A stretch of 64,000 nucleotides of DNA from Eubacteriales bacterium. Lineage in GTDB: Bacteria > Bacillota > Clostridia > Lachnospirales > Lachnospiraceae. Of the stretch, positions 7,383 to 15,327 are shown piece after piece; the stretch's first letter is position 1; the number at the start of each line of letters is the position of its first letter. Under the pieces are notes generated by a model. That model saw nothing but the letters and a program-made list of their open reading frames with translations. It had not been told where the DNA came from and did not search any database. Made by a program: the position numbers and the translations under genes. The stretch spans positions 53,821-117,820 of the forward strand of contig JAUNPU010000010.1 of NCBI GenBank assembly GCA_030536555.1, given 5' to 3'.

Positions 7383-10316
7383 CTATGACTGCGCTGAATC
7401 CTTACAGTCACGAATTTCCGTATTATGTTCCACAGCTCTGCTCCGGCATTCTTCCTCACGGCGCTTCTGCCAGAACCATCCTCCTGCCGCAATCAATATC
7501 AGCGTCAGAATACTTCCCGCCGTTATGATCCAGCCCTGCTTCAGACCTTGCGGGTAATATTTCATGGAGATTCTGTGGCTTCCCGGTGTCAGCCGGACTC
7601 CCGTAAAGGCATTCAGCGTCTTGACCGCCGGCTGCTCCACGCCATCCACCAGAATCGTCCATCCCTCGTCATAGGGAATCGACGTCAGCATCAAACCTGA
7701 CTCCTCACAGGAAATGCTTCCTTCCAGATACGTGTCGGTCCAGCTTGTCAGCTCCCAGGGCCGCACCGCCAGCTCCTCGTAGACCTCCGCCAGTCCCTCT
7801 TCCGAGAACCGGTATACGTCCGCCGTCATGGCTTCCTTGGTGTCCTCCGCGGTCAGCACCACTTCCTCACCTGCAAGGCAGTAGCCCAGCTCCAGCAGAA
7901 AGCCCCGGTCCACATTATCGAACTTCTTCGTACCCTTCCAGGTATCCGCCGTCACTTTCTCAATCTTCTTGTTGCCCACCCAGGCATAGTATTCACCGCT
8001 GATCTCAGGGGTAAAGGACAGGGTCTTGCCTTCCGCACTGGTATCCAGCATCAGCTCCAGTACCTGGCTGGTCCCCAGGGCGTCGGTCAGGCTGTTCTGC
8101 ACATCCGCCGGATTGCCGGTCTCTAAGTCCCAGCGCTCCTCAAAGCCTGCATCCACCCAGTATCCTAACGGCAGCGTCCAGGTATTTTCATAGAGCATGG
8201 TATCCTCTTCCTGCGCCACCAGCGCTCGAAGTCCCGTGCTCTCCGGCTCCTCGGAATAAATACCGTACCGAACAGAGAACAGGGCATCGATCAGAGGCGT
8301 ACTGCCCGTAATGCTGTAGGCGTTGGTCGAACTCTCGCAGCCCAGCTTCTTAAACAGCTTTGACAGGTCTGCATTGGCTGTGGAGGAGAACAGGGATATG
8401 GATGGGAAATGCATCCACGCTCCGTCATTTTTTGTCTTCCGGGTCACCTTCTCCATCCGATAGAAGGAGTCACTGGGCTGCACCAGATCCACCAGCTTCT
8501 CCACCGCCTTGTTATCCTTCTTGTAGGAGGTTCTGTTGACGGTGGTCACACTGGTAACCGTGGTATTGACCGCCGCCTCGATGGAGACGATGGCAAGGGT
8601 ATACAGTAACGCCCGATGATAATATGCCGGTCCCTTCCTGCACAGCCAGAAGGCTCCCAGGTACAGAGCCAGGAACAGGATTGCCACATAGTACACAATA
8701 AAGTGGAAATGCTCCTCCGTCACCAGCTTCTGTGCCAGAATCACGAACACCACCGCCCCCCAGAATGCCATCAGCACGTGCTTCCAGGGCGTCTCCTGCA
8801 GGTACATATAAGCCCGGTAGCACATAAACAGCACCAGGAAAATGTAAATGTAGGACTGGCGGCAGGGAAGGCTGTTGGGGTAGTGAAATCCGTGCCAGAT
8901 AAAGTTCAGCATATTGAAGGAAAAGCTGGCAAAGAAGAACAGCAGCATCAGGCAGTACACCGCCTTTTCCTTCCCGGCGATTCTCTTCTGTGCCAGATAC
9001 AAAAGCATCAGAATCAGCACCGCCACGCCGCAGTAGATATTCGGCCAGTGATCCAGCCCGATCTCCGTCTCCACGTTGCCGATATGGCGGGCAAGCATGT
9101 CAAAGATCGGAAAATACTGGGTAAAGGTCTTGGGGAAGTTCACATCCCCGGAAGCCGTGGTCTGCAGCACACAGATCTCCGGCAGCAGCACCACCGCCGC
9201 CAGACCGCCTGCCAGCAGCGAGTACACGGTGAACTGAAAGGACCGGCTGATGAACTTCTCCCAGGTCATCTCCTCCTCCAGCACCAGCAGCGCGATAAAA
9301 TACAGCACCATGAAAATACAGGTCATGATGGAGATATAGTAATTGGAAAAGATGGAAAGCCCCAGCGCCACACAGTAGAGCAGTCCCTTCCCCTCATGCA
9401 CCAGCCGTTCCAGCCCCAGCACAATCAGGGGGAACAGGAAAATGCAGTCCAGCCACATGATATTCCAGCTGTAAGCCGCCATATATCCGGACAGCGCATA
9501 GAAAATACCGAAAAATGCCACTCCAAAGTCCCGGGTCCCGCAGCGCTTCCTTAAGTAATACGCCATGGTCAGTCCGCAGAGACCGATCTTCAGCACGATG
9601 GAATAGGTCATGAACTCGATCACCAGCGACTTCGGACACAGCAGGACGAGCCAGTTCAGCGGGCTCGCCAGATAATAGGCATAAAGAGCCGAGAAGTTGA
9701 CCCCCATTCCCACATCCCAGCTGTACAGAAGGCTTCCGCCGCTCTTTAGCTTCTCCTGAAATTCTGAGAAGAACGGTGCATACTGATGGTACATATCCGT
9801 CCGCAGGAAGGAAGCCTCTCCAAAGGGGAATATCCCCCGCTGAATGAAGATGATGACCATAATGATAATCGGCACGAAAAATGCCGCCATCAGCCCGTCA
9901 TACTGCCGCAGCGACGCAGCGGAAATGCCCTGCCGGCTTCTCCCCGGCTGTACCTTACGCGGTGCCGGTCTGCTCACCCGTCTGCGGGTTCTGCTCTCCG
10001 CCCGGACCATCGGCTTCTGTCTGGTGTTCCGGTCCGCTGCTTCTGTTCTCGCCGTCTGCTCTGCCGACTTCCGTCCTTCTGCCCGGTCCGCCGCCTCTGT
10101 CTTCGCTGTCCGATCCGCTGCTTCCGGTCTCGCCGCCCAGTCCACCGGACCTTCTCCTTCTTCCGGCTCCCACACCGGCTCCTGCTCCATGGCAGCCGCA
10201 ATCTGCGCTGCTGCTTTTCTGTCTTCTGCGCCCGCAGGCTCAGGCGCACGTCTTTTATCTGTCATAAGTAAGTCCTCTAATTCTCTTGTGATCCGGTCCA
10301 GTTCTCCATGTTCCAT
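7383..10316 (-). CDS. YfhO-family large membrane protein
   Basis: 977 residues from the ATG at 10316, preceded by AAGGAGA; the longer open frame overlaps gtrA and lacks a ribosome site. About 130 N-terminal residues are cytosolic, highly charged and of low complexity, with repeats of the type TEAADR. About 12-13 membrane segments follow (GLMAAFFVPIIIMVIIFI onward), then an extracellular beta-rich part (residues about 600-940) and a last membrane helix near the C-terminus. YfhO proteins resemble GT-C glycosyltransferases and in Bacillus take part in glycosylating wall polymers. The adjoining GtrA protein, of a family linked to lipid-linked sugar transfer, supports that role. The charged N-terminal extension is unusual. 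Confidence 0.85.
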   Translation of the reverse strand: MEHGELDRITRELEDLLMTDKRRAPEPAGAEDRKAAAQIAAAMEQEPVWEPEEGEGPVDWAARPEAADRTAKTEAADRAEGRKSAEQTARTEAADRNTRQKPMVRAESRTRRRVSRPAPRKVQPGRSRQGISAASLRQYDGLMAAFFVPIIIMVIIFIQRGIFPFGEASFLRTDMYHQYAPFFSEFQEKLKSGGSLLYSWDVGMGVNFSALYAYYLASPLNWLVLLCPKSLVIEFMTYSIVLKIGLCGLTMAYYLRKRCGTRDFGVAFFGIFYALSGYMAAYSWNIMWLDCIFLFPLIVLGLERLVHEGKGLLYCVALGLSIFSNYYISIMTCIFMVLYFIALLVLEEEMTWEKFISRSFQFTVYSLLAGGLAAVVLLPEICVLQTTASGDVNFPKTFTQYFPIFDMLARHIGNVETEIGLDHWPNIYCGVAVLILMLLYLAQKRIAGKEKAVYCLMLLFFFASFSFNMLNFIWHGFHYPNSLPCRQSYIYIFLVLFMCYRAYMYLQETPWKHVLMAFWGAVVFVILAQKLVTEEHFHFIVYYVAILFLALYLGAFWLCRKGPAYYHRALLYTLAIVSIEAAVNTTVTSVTTVNRTSYKKDNKAVEKLVDLVQPSDSFYRMEKVTRKTKNDGAWMHFPSISLFSSTANADLSKLFKKLGCESSTNAYSITGSTPLIDALFSVRYGIYSEEPESTGLRALVAQEEDTMLYENTWTLPLGYWVDAGFEERWDLETGNPADVQNSLTDALGTSQVLELMLDTSAEGKTLSFTPEISGEYYAWVGNKKIEKVTADTWKGTKKFDNVDRGFLLELGYCLAGEEVVLTAEDTKEAMTADVYRFSEEGLAEVYEELAVRPWELTSWTDTYLEGSISCEESGLMLTSIPYDEGWTILVDGVEQPAVKTLNAFTGVRLTPGSHRISMKYYPQGLKQGWIITAGSILTLILIAAGGWFWQKRREEECRSRAVEHNTEIRDCKDSAQS

Positions 10317-10350
10317 ATCCGGTTTCTCCTTGCTTACGATACCATTTGAT

Positions 10351-10767
10351 TCAGTTTTGCTTCTTAAATATAAACAGCTTGCTGAACACATAGTTCAGCA
10401 CCAGGGAGATTGCAGACACCACAACCTTGCAGATAAAGTCCTGCTGAATCCCCAGTCCATCTACCAGAACGATCATGGCAACCATGACAAATACCCCCGT
10501 CGCCGCCCGGCAGATCACAAACGGCACAAATTCCGCCCACACCTTTTTCGGATGCAGGCTCCAGCTGTTGAATACGAACAGCTTGTTGGTGACAAATGCA
10601 AACAACACCGCCGCCACCCAGGAACCGGCCGTGGCAATCCGGTAGTCTATGCCCTGCTGCCGCATCACCCAGTAGCTGATCCAGTCCACCAGCGTGGTCA
10701 ACACCCCGAAAATCACATAGGAAATGGTTTCCCGATTCACAAATTTCTTCCATAGTCGCTCAAACAT
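10351..10767 (-). CDS. GtrA-family membrane protein
   Basis: 138 residues with four predicted membrane helices. The opening ISYVIFGVLTTLVDWISYW and the closing LNYVFSKLFIFKK fit GtrA/DPMS proteins, which are associated with polyprenyl-linked sugars and wall or O-antigen glycosylation. It lies 34 bp upstream of the YfhO-family gene on the same strand, so the two are probably one operon working in the same envelope-glycan pathway. The substrate is not visible from sequence. Confidence 0.88.
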   Translation of the reverse strand: MFERLWKKFVNRETISYVIFGVLTTLVDWISYWVMRQQGIDYRIATAGSWVAAVLFAFVTNKLFVFNSWSLHPKKVWAEFVPFVICRAATGVFVMVAMIVLVDGLGIQQDFICKVVVSAISLVLNYVFSKLFIFKKQN

Positions 10768-10865
10768 TGATTTTCTCCCCGTCTGTAACTTGTTCTTCCA
10801 ATTACAGCCATGTTATGTTTCCTTGTATTATAGGGCACGAATCCAAAAATGTAAAGGGAATGTCC

Positions 10866-10894
10866 TTGTAACTCTACCTTAACTATGATAAGAT
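10866..10894 (+). promoter_or_regulatory. Promoter of the PTS IIA gene
   Basis: TTGTAA (10866-10871), 17 bp, TAAGAT (10889-10894). Confidence 0.65.
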
Positions 10895-10936
10895 ATCACC
10901 ATCAGATACTTACTGATTTTAATGAGGAGGAGTACT

Positions 10937-11419
10937 ATGTTTGGATTCTTTAAGAAAAAAGCTGCGGCAAAAGAACTGAAGGCTATGGTAAATGGGGAAG
11001 TTATTTCTGTAACTGAAGTCAAAGATGATGTGTTTTCTTCCTGCATGCTCGGCAAGGGTATTGCGATTCATCCGGCTGACGGCACCGTTGTGGCACCGGT
11101 TGACGGCGAGATTTCCGTTACCATGGAAGGCACCAACCATGCAGTCGGCATCAAGGTGGCAGAAGGTTTTGACCTGCTGATCCACATCGGTATCGACACC
11201 GTATCCTTAAACGGCGAGGGCTTTACTTCCTATATTAAGATGGGACAGAAGGTCAAGGCAGGGGACAAGCTGATCACCTTCGACAAGGCACTGGTGGAGT
11301 CCAAAGGTCTGTGCGCAGACGTTATCCTGATTGCCCTGGACAACCCGGCACTTCCGGAGTTATCCTACACCACCGGCATGACCGCCGTTGCAGGCGAGAC
11401 CACCGTAGCAACCTGGTAA
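10937..11419 (+). CDS. Free-standing PTS glucose-family IIA protein
   Basis: 160 residues; ATG at 10937 eight bases after AGGAGG. EIIA-Glc fold: His83 in the motif LLIHIGIDTV is the expected phosphorylation site and His68 (TNHAVGI) the supporting histidine. It passes phosphate from HPr to a IIB domain. It stands alone with its own promoter and terminator. Both PTS permeases in this window (23149-24735 and 32247-33653) have only IIB and IIC domains, so it is a plausible shared phosphodonor; that link is inferred. Confidence 0.93.
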   Translation: MFGFFKKKAAAKELKAMVNGEVISVTEVKDDVFSSCMLGKGIAIHPADGTVVAPVDGEISVTMEGTNHAVGIKVAEGFDLLIHIGIDTVSLNGEGFTSYIKMGQKVKAGDKLITFDKALVESKGLCADVILIALDNPALPELSYTTGMTAVAGETTVATW

Positions 11420-11433
11420 TTCCGGATTGCTGC

Positions 11434-11574
11434 TGGTATGGCAGCGCATTTCACTGACCTGCCATACCACTGCAGGCTTCGGCTTATCTGCCCCACGGCT
11501 GCAGGCTTCAGCTTATCTGCCGCACGGCCGCAGGCTTCGGCTTATCTGCCATACCACTGCAGGCTTCAGCATAT
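11434..11574. repeat. Four tandem 29 bp repeats after the IIA gene
   Basis: Units at 11459-11487, 11488-11516, 11517-11545 and 11546-11574 share CTGC-CNTGCAGGCTTC-GCTTAT. The 11 bases at 11435-11445 (TGGTATGGCAG) are the exact reverse complement of the start of units 1 and 4, so the transcript could fold two alternative ways. No coding function is likely. Confidence 0.8.
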
Positions 11575-11580
11575 CCGCCG

Positions 11581-11624
11581 CGCCGCATCTTCACCGCCCA
11601 GGCTTTGAGGATGCGGCGATTTTC
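11581..11624 (+). terminator. Terminator of the IIA gene
   Basis: Perfect 9 bp stem CGCCGCATC/GATGCGGCG (11581-11589, 11610-11618) followed by ATTTTC. Confidence 0.7.
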
Positions 11625-11666
11625 TGTTGCAAAGAATACCGACTACCAAAGAATAAGGAGAGTTTT

Positions 11667-13034
11667 ATGCCTGAAACTGAACTGAAACAACCACAGAACA
11701 AGATGGGGACCATGCCGGTCAACCGTCTGCTGATCACCATGTCCCTGCCCATGGTCGCTTCCATGCTGGTGCAGGCCATGTACAACATTATCGACAGCAT
11801 TTTCGTCGCACGAATCGGAGAGGCGGCTCTGGCTGCCGTGTCCATGGCATTTCCCATTCAGAGCCTGATCATCGCCATGTCAGTGGGAACCTGTGTCGGC
11901 GTCAACGCGCTGCTTTCCCGGTCACTTGGCGAACAGAACTTCGAGGATGCGCGGCTTACTGCTGTCAACGGTATTTTCCTGTCTCTCGTAAGCTACGTTA
12001 TCTTCGCCCTGTTTGGTCTGTTTGGCTCCCGTGCCTACTTTGTCAGCCAGACCTCAGACCCGGTCATCATCGAATATGGGACCCAGTATCTGCAGGTCTG
12101 CATGATTTTCTCCTTTGGCATTTTCATGTCCATCGTGCTGGAGCGGATCATACAGTCCACAGGACGAACCATTTACAACATGTATTCCCAGGGAATCGGT
12201 GCAATCACCAACATTATCCTGGACCCGATCCTGATTTTCGGTCTGCTGGGGTTCCCGGCTATGGGGATCCGCGGCGCGGCGGTTGCCACCGTCATCGGTC
12301 AGATTCTCGGTATGTGCGTGTCCCTGTACTTTAACCTGACAAAGAATCCGGATGTCAGCATCAATATGCGGGGCTTCCGCCCCTGTGGACGAATCATCCG
12401 GATCATTTACGCTGTCGGTATTCCGTCCATCATCATGCAGTCCATCATGTCCGTGATGACCTATGGCATGAACCTGATTCTGATCGAGTTCTCCGCCACT
12501 GCCGTGACCGTGCTGGGCATCTACTTCAAGCTTCAGAGCTTCATCTTCATGCCGGTCTTCGGCCTGAACAACGGCATGGTGCCGATCATCGCCTACAACT
12601 ACGGCGCCCGCAACAAAAAGCGGATCATGGACACCACCAGGCTCAGCATCAGCATCGCCGTGGGCATCATGCTGGTGGGACTGGCGATCTTCCAGTGCTT
12701 TACCCCTCAGCTTCTGATGATCTTCAATGCCTCCGAGCACCTGCTTGAGATGGGTGTACCGGCGCTGAGGCTGATCAGCTTAAGCTTCCTGTTCGCAGGC
12801 TACTGTATCGTGGTGGGTTCCCTGTTCCAGGCTCTGGGCAACGGCGTCTACAGCCTGATGGTCTCCGTGGCGAGACAGCTGCTCTGCATCCTGCCTCTCG
12901 CCTACATCTTCTCCCATGTGTGGGGGCTGCATGCCGTCTGGTACGCCTTCCCGATGGCAGAGATCATTTCCGTGGCTCTGACCACTGTGCTGTTCAGGCG
13001 GATTTACAACGAGAAGATCCGGGATCTTGCCTGA
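11667..13034 (+). CDS. MATE-family multidrug/cation antiporter
   Basis: 455 residues; ATG at 11667 after AATAAGGAG. The longer open frame only adds translated tandem repeats. Twelve membrane helices in two MatE halves; the first begins PVNRLLITMSLPMVASMLVQAMYNI and contains SIFVARIGEAALAAVS, typical of the NorM/DinF branch. It would export drugs or metabolites using a sodium or proton gradient. It has its own ribosome site 40 bp after the IIA terminator. The substrate cannot be told from sequence; a second MATE gene lies at 41173-42531. Confidence 0.92.
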   Translation: MPETELKQPQNKMGTMPVNRLLITMSLPMVASMLVQAMYNIIDSIFVARIGEAALAAVSMAFPIQSLIIAMSVGTCVGVNALLSRSLGEQNFEDARLTAVNGIFLSLVSYVIFALFGLFGSRAYFVSQTSDPVIIEYGTQYLQVCMIFSFGIFMSIVLERIIQSTGRTIYNMYSQGIGAITNIILDPILIFGLLGFPAMGIRGAAVATVIGQILGMCVSLYFNLTKNPDVSINMRGFRPCGRIIRIIYAVGIPSIIMQSIMSVMTYGMNLILIEFSATAVTVLGIYFKLQSFIFMPVFGLNNGMVPIIAYNYGARNKKRIMDTTRLSISIAVGIMLVGLAIFQCFTPQLLMIFNASEHLLEMGVPALRLISLSFLFAGYCIVVGSLFQALGNGVYSLMVSVARQLLCILPLAYIFSHVWGLHAVWYAFPMAEIISVALTTVLFRRIYNEKIRDLA

Positions 13035-13053
13035 TCTTCCTGCCAAATAAAAT

Positions 13054-13103
13054 AAGCCGAAGCGGATATCCTCTTCTTTCATGAGGATTCTGCTTCGGCT
13101 TTT
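13054..13103. terminator. Bidirectional terminator between MATE and aminotransferase genes
   Basis: AAGCCGAAGC pairs with GCTTCGGCTT, with an inner ATCCTC/GAGGAT pairing. T runs follow on both strands; the flanking genes converge. Confidence 0.88.
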
Positions 13104-13110
13104 CTGATGA

Positions 13111-14445
13111 TTACTGCTCTGCCGCAGCCTCTGTGTGCTGTACAGGTGCCGGATTCTCCTGACGGTTCTTGATGATCTTGTCGATGGTGACGATCTTCAC
13201 GCACAGGGCGAACAGCTCCATGGCAAGGATCAGGTCTCCCAGCGGCGGATAGGACGGAGCGATACGGATGTTGCTGTCGTGCGGGTCCTTGCCGTATGGA
13301 TAGGTGGCGCCGGCCTTGGTCATCACCAGACCTGCCTTCTTGCACTTGGCTACCACATCTTTCGCACAGCCGTCGATGGTATTGAAGGAAATGAAATAGC
13401 CGCCCTTCGGTCTGGTCCACTCACCGATGCCCAGTCCGCCCAGCTCACGGTCCAGAATGCTGATGACACTCTCGAACTTCGGGCGCAGGATATCTGCGTG
13501 AAGACGCATATGCTCTACCATGCCGTGGATGTCGCCAAAGTAGCGCACATGACGCAGCTGGTTCACCTTGTCGTGACCGATGGTCTGATATTGAAGCTGC
13601 TTCTCAATGTCCTCTAAGTTGTTGCGGGAGGTTGCGATTGCCGCAATACCGGAACCCGGGAAACTGATCTTGGATGTAGAAGAGAACTTGTACACCAGAT
13701 CCGGGTTGCCTGCACGCTTACACTCTGCCAGAATCTCGATCAGATGATCCTGATCATGATCGTACAGGTGGTGAACGCCGTAGGCATTGTCCCAGTAGAT
13801 TCTGAAGTCCGGAGCTGCCGGCTTTAAGCGGGCAAAGCGGCGGACGGTCTCGTCGGAGTAGCTGTTGCCGGTCGGGTTGGAATACTTCGGCACACACCAG
13901 ATGCCCTTGATCGCCTCATCCTCTGCAACCAGCTTCTCGATCATATCCATGTCCGGACCGCTCTCCAGCATGGGCACATTGACCATCTCAATGCCGAAAT
14001 ACTCGGTGATGGCAAAGTGGCGGTCATATCCCGGTACGATGCAGATGAACTTTACCTTGTCCAGCTTGCACCACGGAGTGCTTCCCATAACGCCGTGGGT
14101 CATGGAACGGGAAATGGTATCGAACATGACATTCAGGCTGGAGTTGCCGTAAATGATGATGTTGGCCGGAGCCACCTCCATCATATCACCGATGATCTCC
14201 TTGGCCTCCTTGATGCCTGCCAGAACACCGTAGTTACGACAGTCGGTACCGTCCTCACAGGTCAGGTCATCCTGGCTGCTCAGAACGTCCATCATCCCCA
14301 TGGAAAGGTCAAGCTGCTCAACACTCGGCTTACCTCTGGACATGTCCAGCTTCAAGTCTTTTCCCTGGAATTCTTTATACTGGGCAGAAAGCTGCTTTCT
14401 CACTGCCAGCAGTTCTTCATTGCTCATCTCTGCATATGGCTGCAT
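13111..14445 (-). CDS. PLP-dependent aminotransferase (MocR-type class I, aspartate aminotransferase-like)
   Basis: 444 residues from the ATG at 14445 (MQPYAEMSNEEL), nine bases after AGGAGG; the ATG 24 bases upstream is too close to its own ribosome site. Fold type I: YGNSSLNVMFD binds the cofactor phosphate, PKYSNPTGNSY and YWDNAYGVHHL contact PLP, and the Lys of SSTSKISFPGSG should form the Schiff base. C-terminal IRIAPSYPP carries the carboxylate-binding Arg. It matches the MocR-like aminotransferase group that includes actinobacterial aspartate aminotransferase. The amino-acid substrate is not certain. It is transcribed alone. Confidence 0.9.
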   Translation of the reverse strand: MQPYAEMSNEELLAVRKQLSAQYKEFQGKDLKLDMSRGKPSVEQLDLSMGMMDVLSSQDDLTCEDGTDCRNYGVLAGIKEAKEIIGDMMEVAPANIIIYGNSSLNVMFDTISRSMTHGVMGSTPWCKLDKVKFICIVPGYDRHFAITEYFGIEMVNVPMLESGPDMDMIEKLVAEDEAIKGIWCVPKYSNPTGNSYSDETVRRFARLKPAAPDFRIYWDNAYGVHHLYDHDQDHLIEILAECKRAGNPDLVYKFSSTSKISFPGSGIAAIATSRNNLEDIEKQLQYQTIGHDKVNQLRHVRYFGDIHGMVEHMRLHADILRPKFESVISILDRELGGLGIGEWTRPKGGYFISFNTIDGCAKDVVAKCKKAGLVMTKAGATYPYGKDPHDSNIRIAPSYPPLGDLILAMELFALCVKIVTIDKIIKNRQENPAPVQHTEAAAEQ

Positions 14446-14623
14446 GGTTTTCTTCCTCCTCATCTGCATGACTCCTTTTCAGTTACCGGTGCAAAACCGG
14501 TCGGTATAGGGTTTGCCTTTCATTCTACACGAATTTTTCCAACCTGACAATCCGGTATTTTCACAAAGTTGTCATTTCTTTTTCCCAACTCTTTCTATGA
14601 TTTGCCGGTAATCCCGGTTTTTC

Positions 14624-14652
14624 TTGACAGAATCCTGAGATTTGGCTAAAAT
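14624..14652 (+). promoter_or_regulatory. Promoter of mntP
   Basis: TTGACA (14624-14629), 17 bp, TAAAAT (14647-14652). The leader is only about 18 bases, too short for a riboswitch. Confidence 0.85.
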
Positions 14653-14676
14653 TATGGAAAATCAGGAGGTCGTGTT

Positions 14677-15240
14677 ATGTCACTGTTCGAGTTGTTTCTT
14701 ATTGCCGTGGGACTGTCCATGGATGCATTTGCCGTATCAATCTGTAAAGGACTGTCCATGCGCCGGATGAACTTAAAGCATGCAGTCATCGTCGGTCTGT
14801 ACTTTGGAGGCTTTCAGGGCGGTATGCCGCTTCTGGGCTATCTGCTGGGCACCCGGTTTCAGAGCGCCATCACCGCCTATGATCACTGGATTGCATTTAT
14901 CCTGCTGGGGATCATCGGCTTCAATATGATCAAGGAATCCCGGGATCCGGAGGCGGAATCCTGCGATGCGTCCGTAGCCATGAAGGATATGCTGGTGCTG
15001 GCGGTTGCCACCAGCATTGATGCACTGGCTGTGGGCGTGACCTTTGCCTTCCTTCAGGTTCGGATCGTCCCGGCTGTCTCCTTCATCGGCGTCACCACCT
15101 TCATCCTCTCCATCATCGGAGTCAAGATGGGAACCGTATTCGGCTGCCGCTACAAGTCCCGCGCCGAACTGGCAGGCGGCATGATCCTGGTGCTTCTCGG
15201 GGTTAAAATTCTCGTGGAACATCTGTTTTTTCCCTCTTAA
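14677..15240 (+). CDS. mntP: Manganese efflux pump MntP
   Basis: 187 residues with six membrane helices, the usual size. Two repeated halves carry the family motifs [15 protein letters not shown] and [15 protein letters not shown], with the Asp residues needed for Mn export in E. coli MntP. An AGGAGGT ribosome site precedes the ATG at 14677. It protects against manganese excess at the membrane. In many bacteria mntP has a yybP-ykoY leader; here the promoter is so near that none can fit, whereas such a leader is found before the exchanger gene at 52107-53021. Confidence 0.93.
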   Translation: MSLFELFLIAVGLSMDAFAVSICKGLSMRRMNLKHAVIVGLYFGGFQGGMPLLGYLLGTRFQSAITAYDHWIAFILLGIIGFNMIKESRDPEAESCDASVAMKDMLVLAVATSIDALAVGVTFAFLQVRIVPAVSFIGVTTFILSIIGVKMGTVFGCRYKSRAELAGGMILVLLGVKILVEHLFFPS

Positions 15241-15255
15241 ATGAAACAATTCCTC

Positions 15256-15284
15256 TTGTTATCCGGACCGATTTGTACTAAAAT
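15256..15284 (+). promoter_or_regulatory. Promoter of the GGDEF-EAL gene
   Basis: TTGTTA (15256-15261), 17 bp, TAAAAT (15279-15284). Confidence 0.65.
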
Positions 15285-15327
15285 AATACCAGTGAGTATA
15301 AATGAGCGGAGGCAAGAGGATTTACCA

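Noticed and set aside
8616..9554. Long plus-strand frame inside the YfhO gene
   Set aside because: Shadow of the GC-rich membrane-protein codons on the other strand; no start signal.
11459..11574. CRISPR array
   Set aside because: The 29 bp units are directly adjacent with no spacers, and no cas genes are present.
11427..11666. N-terminal extension of the MATE protein
   Set aside because: It only translates the 29 bp repeats and the IIA terminator; the ATG at 11667 has a proper ribosome site.
14446..14676. yybP-ykoY riboswitch before mntP
   Set aside because: The promoter at 14624-14652 leaves a leader of about 18 bases and no aptamer blocks are visible.
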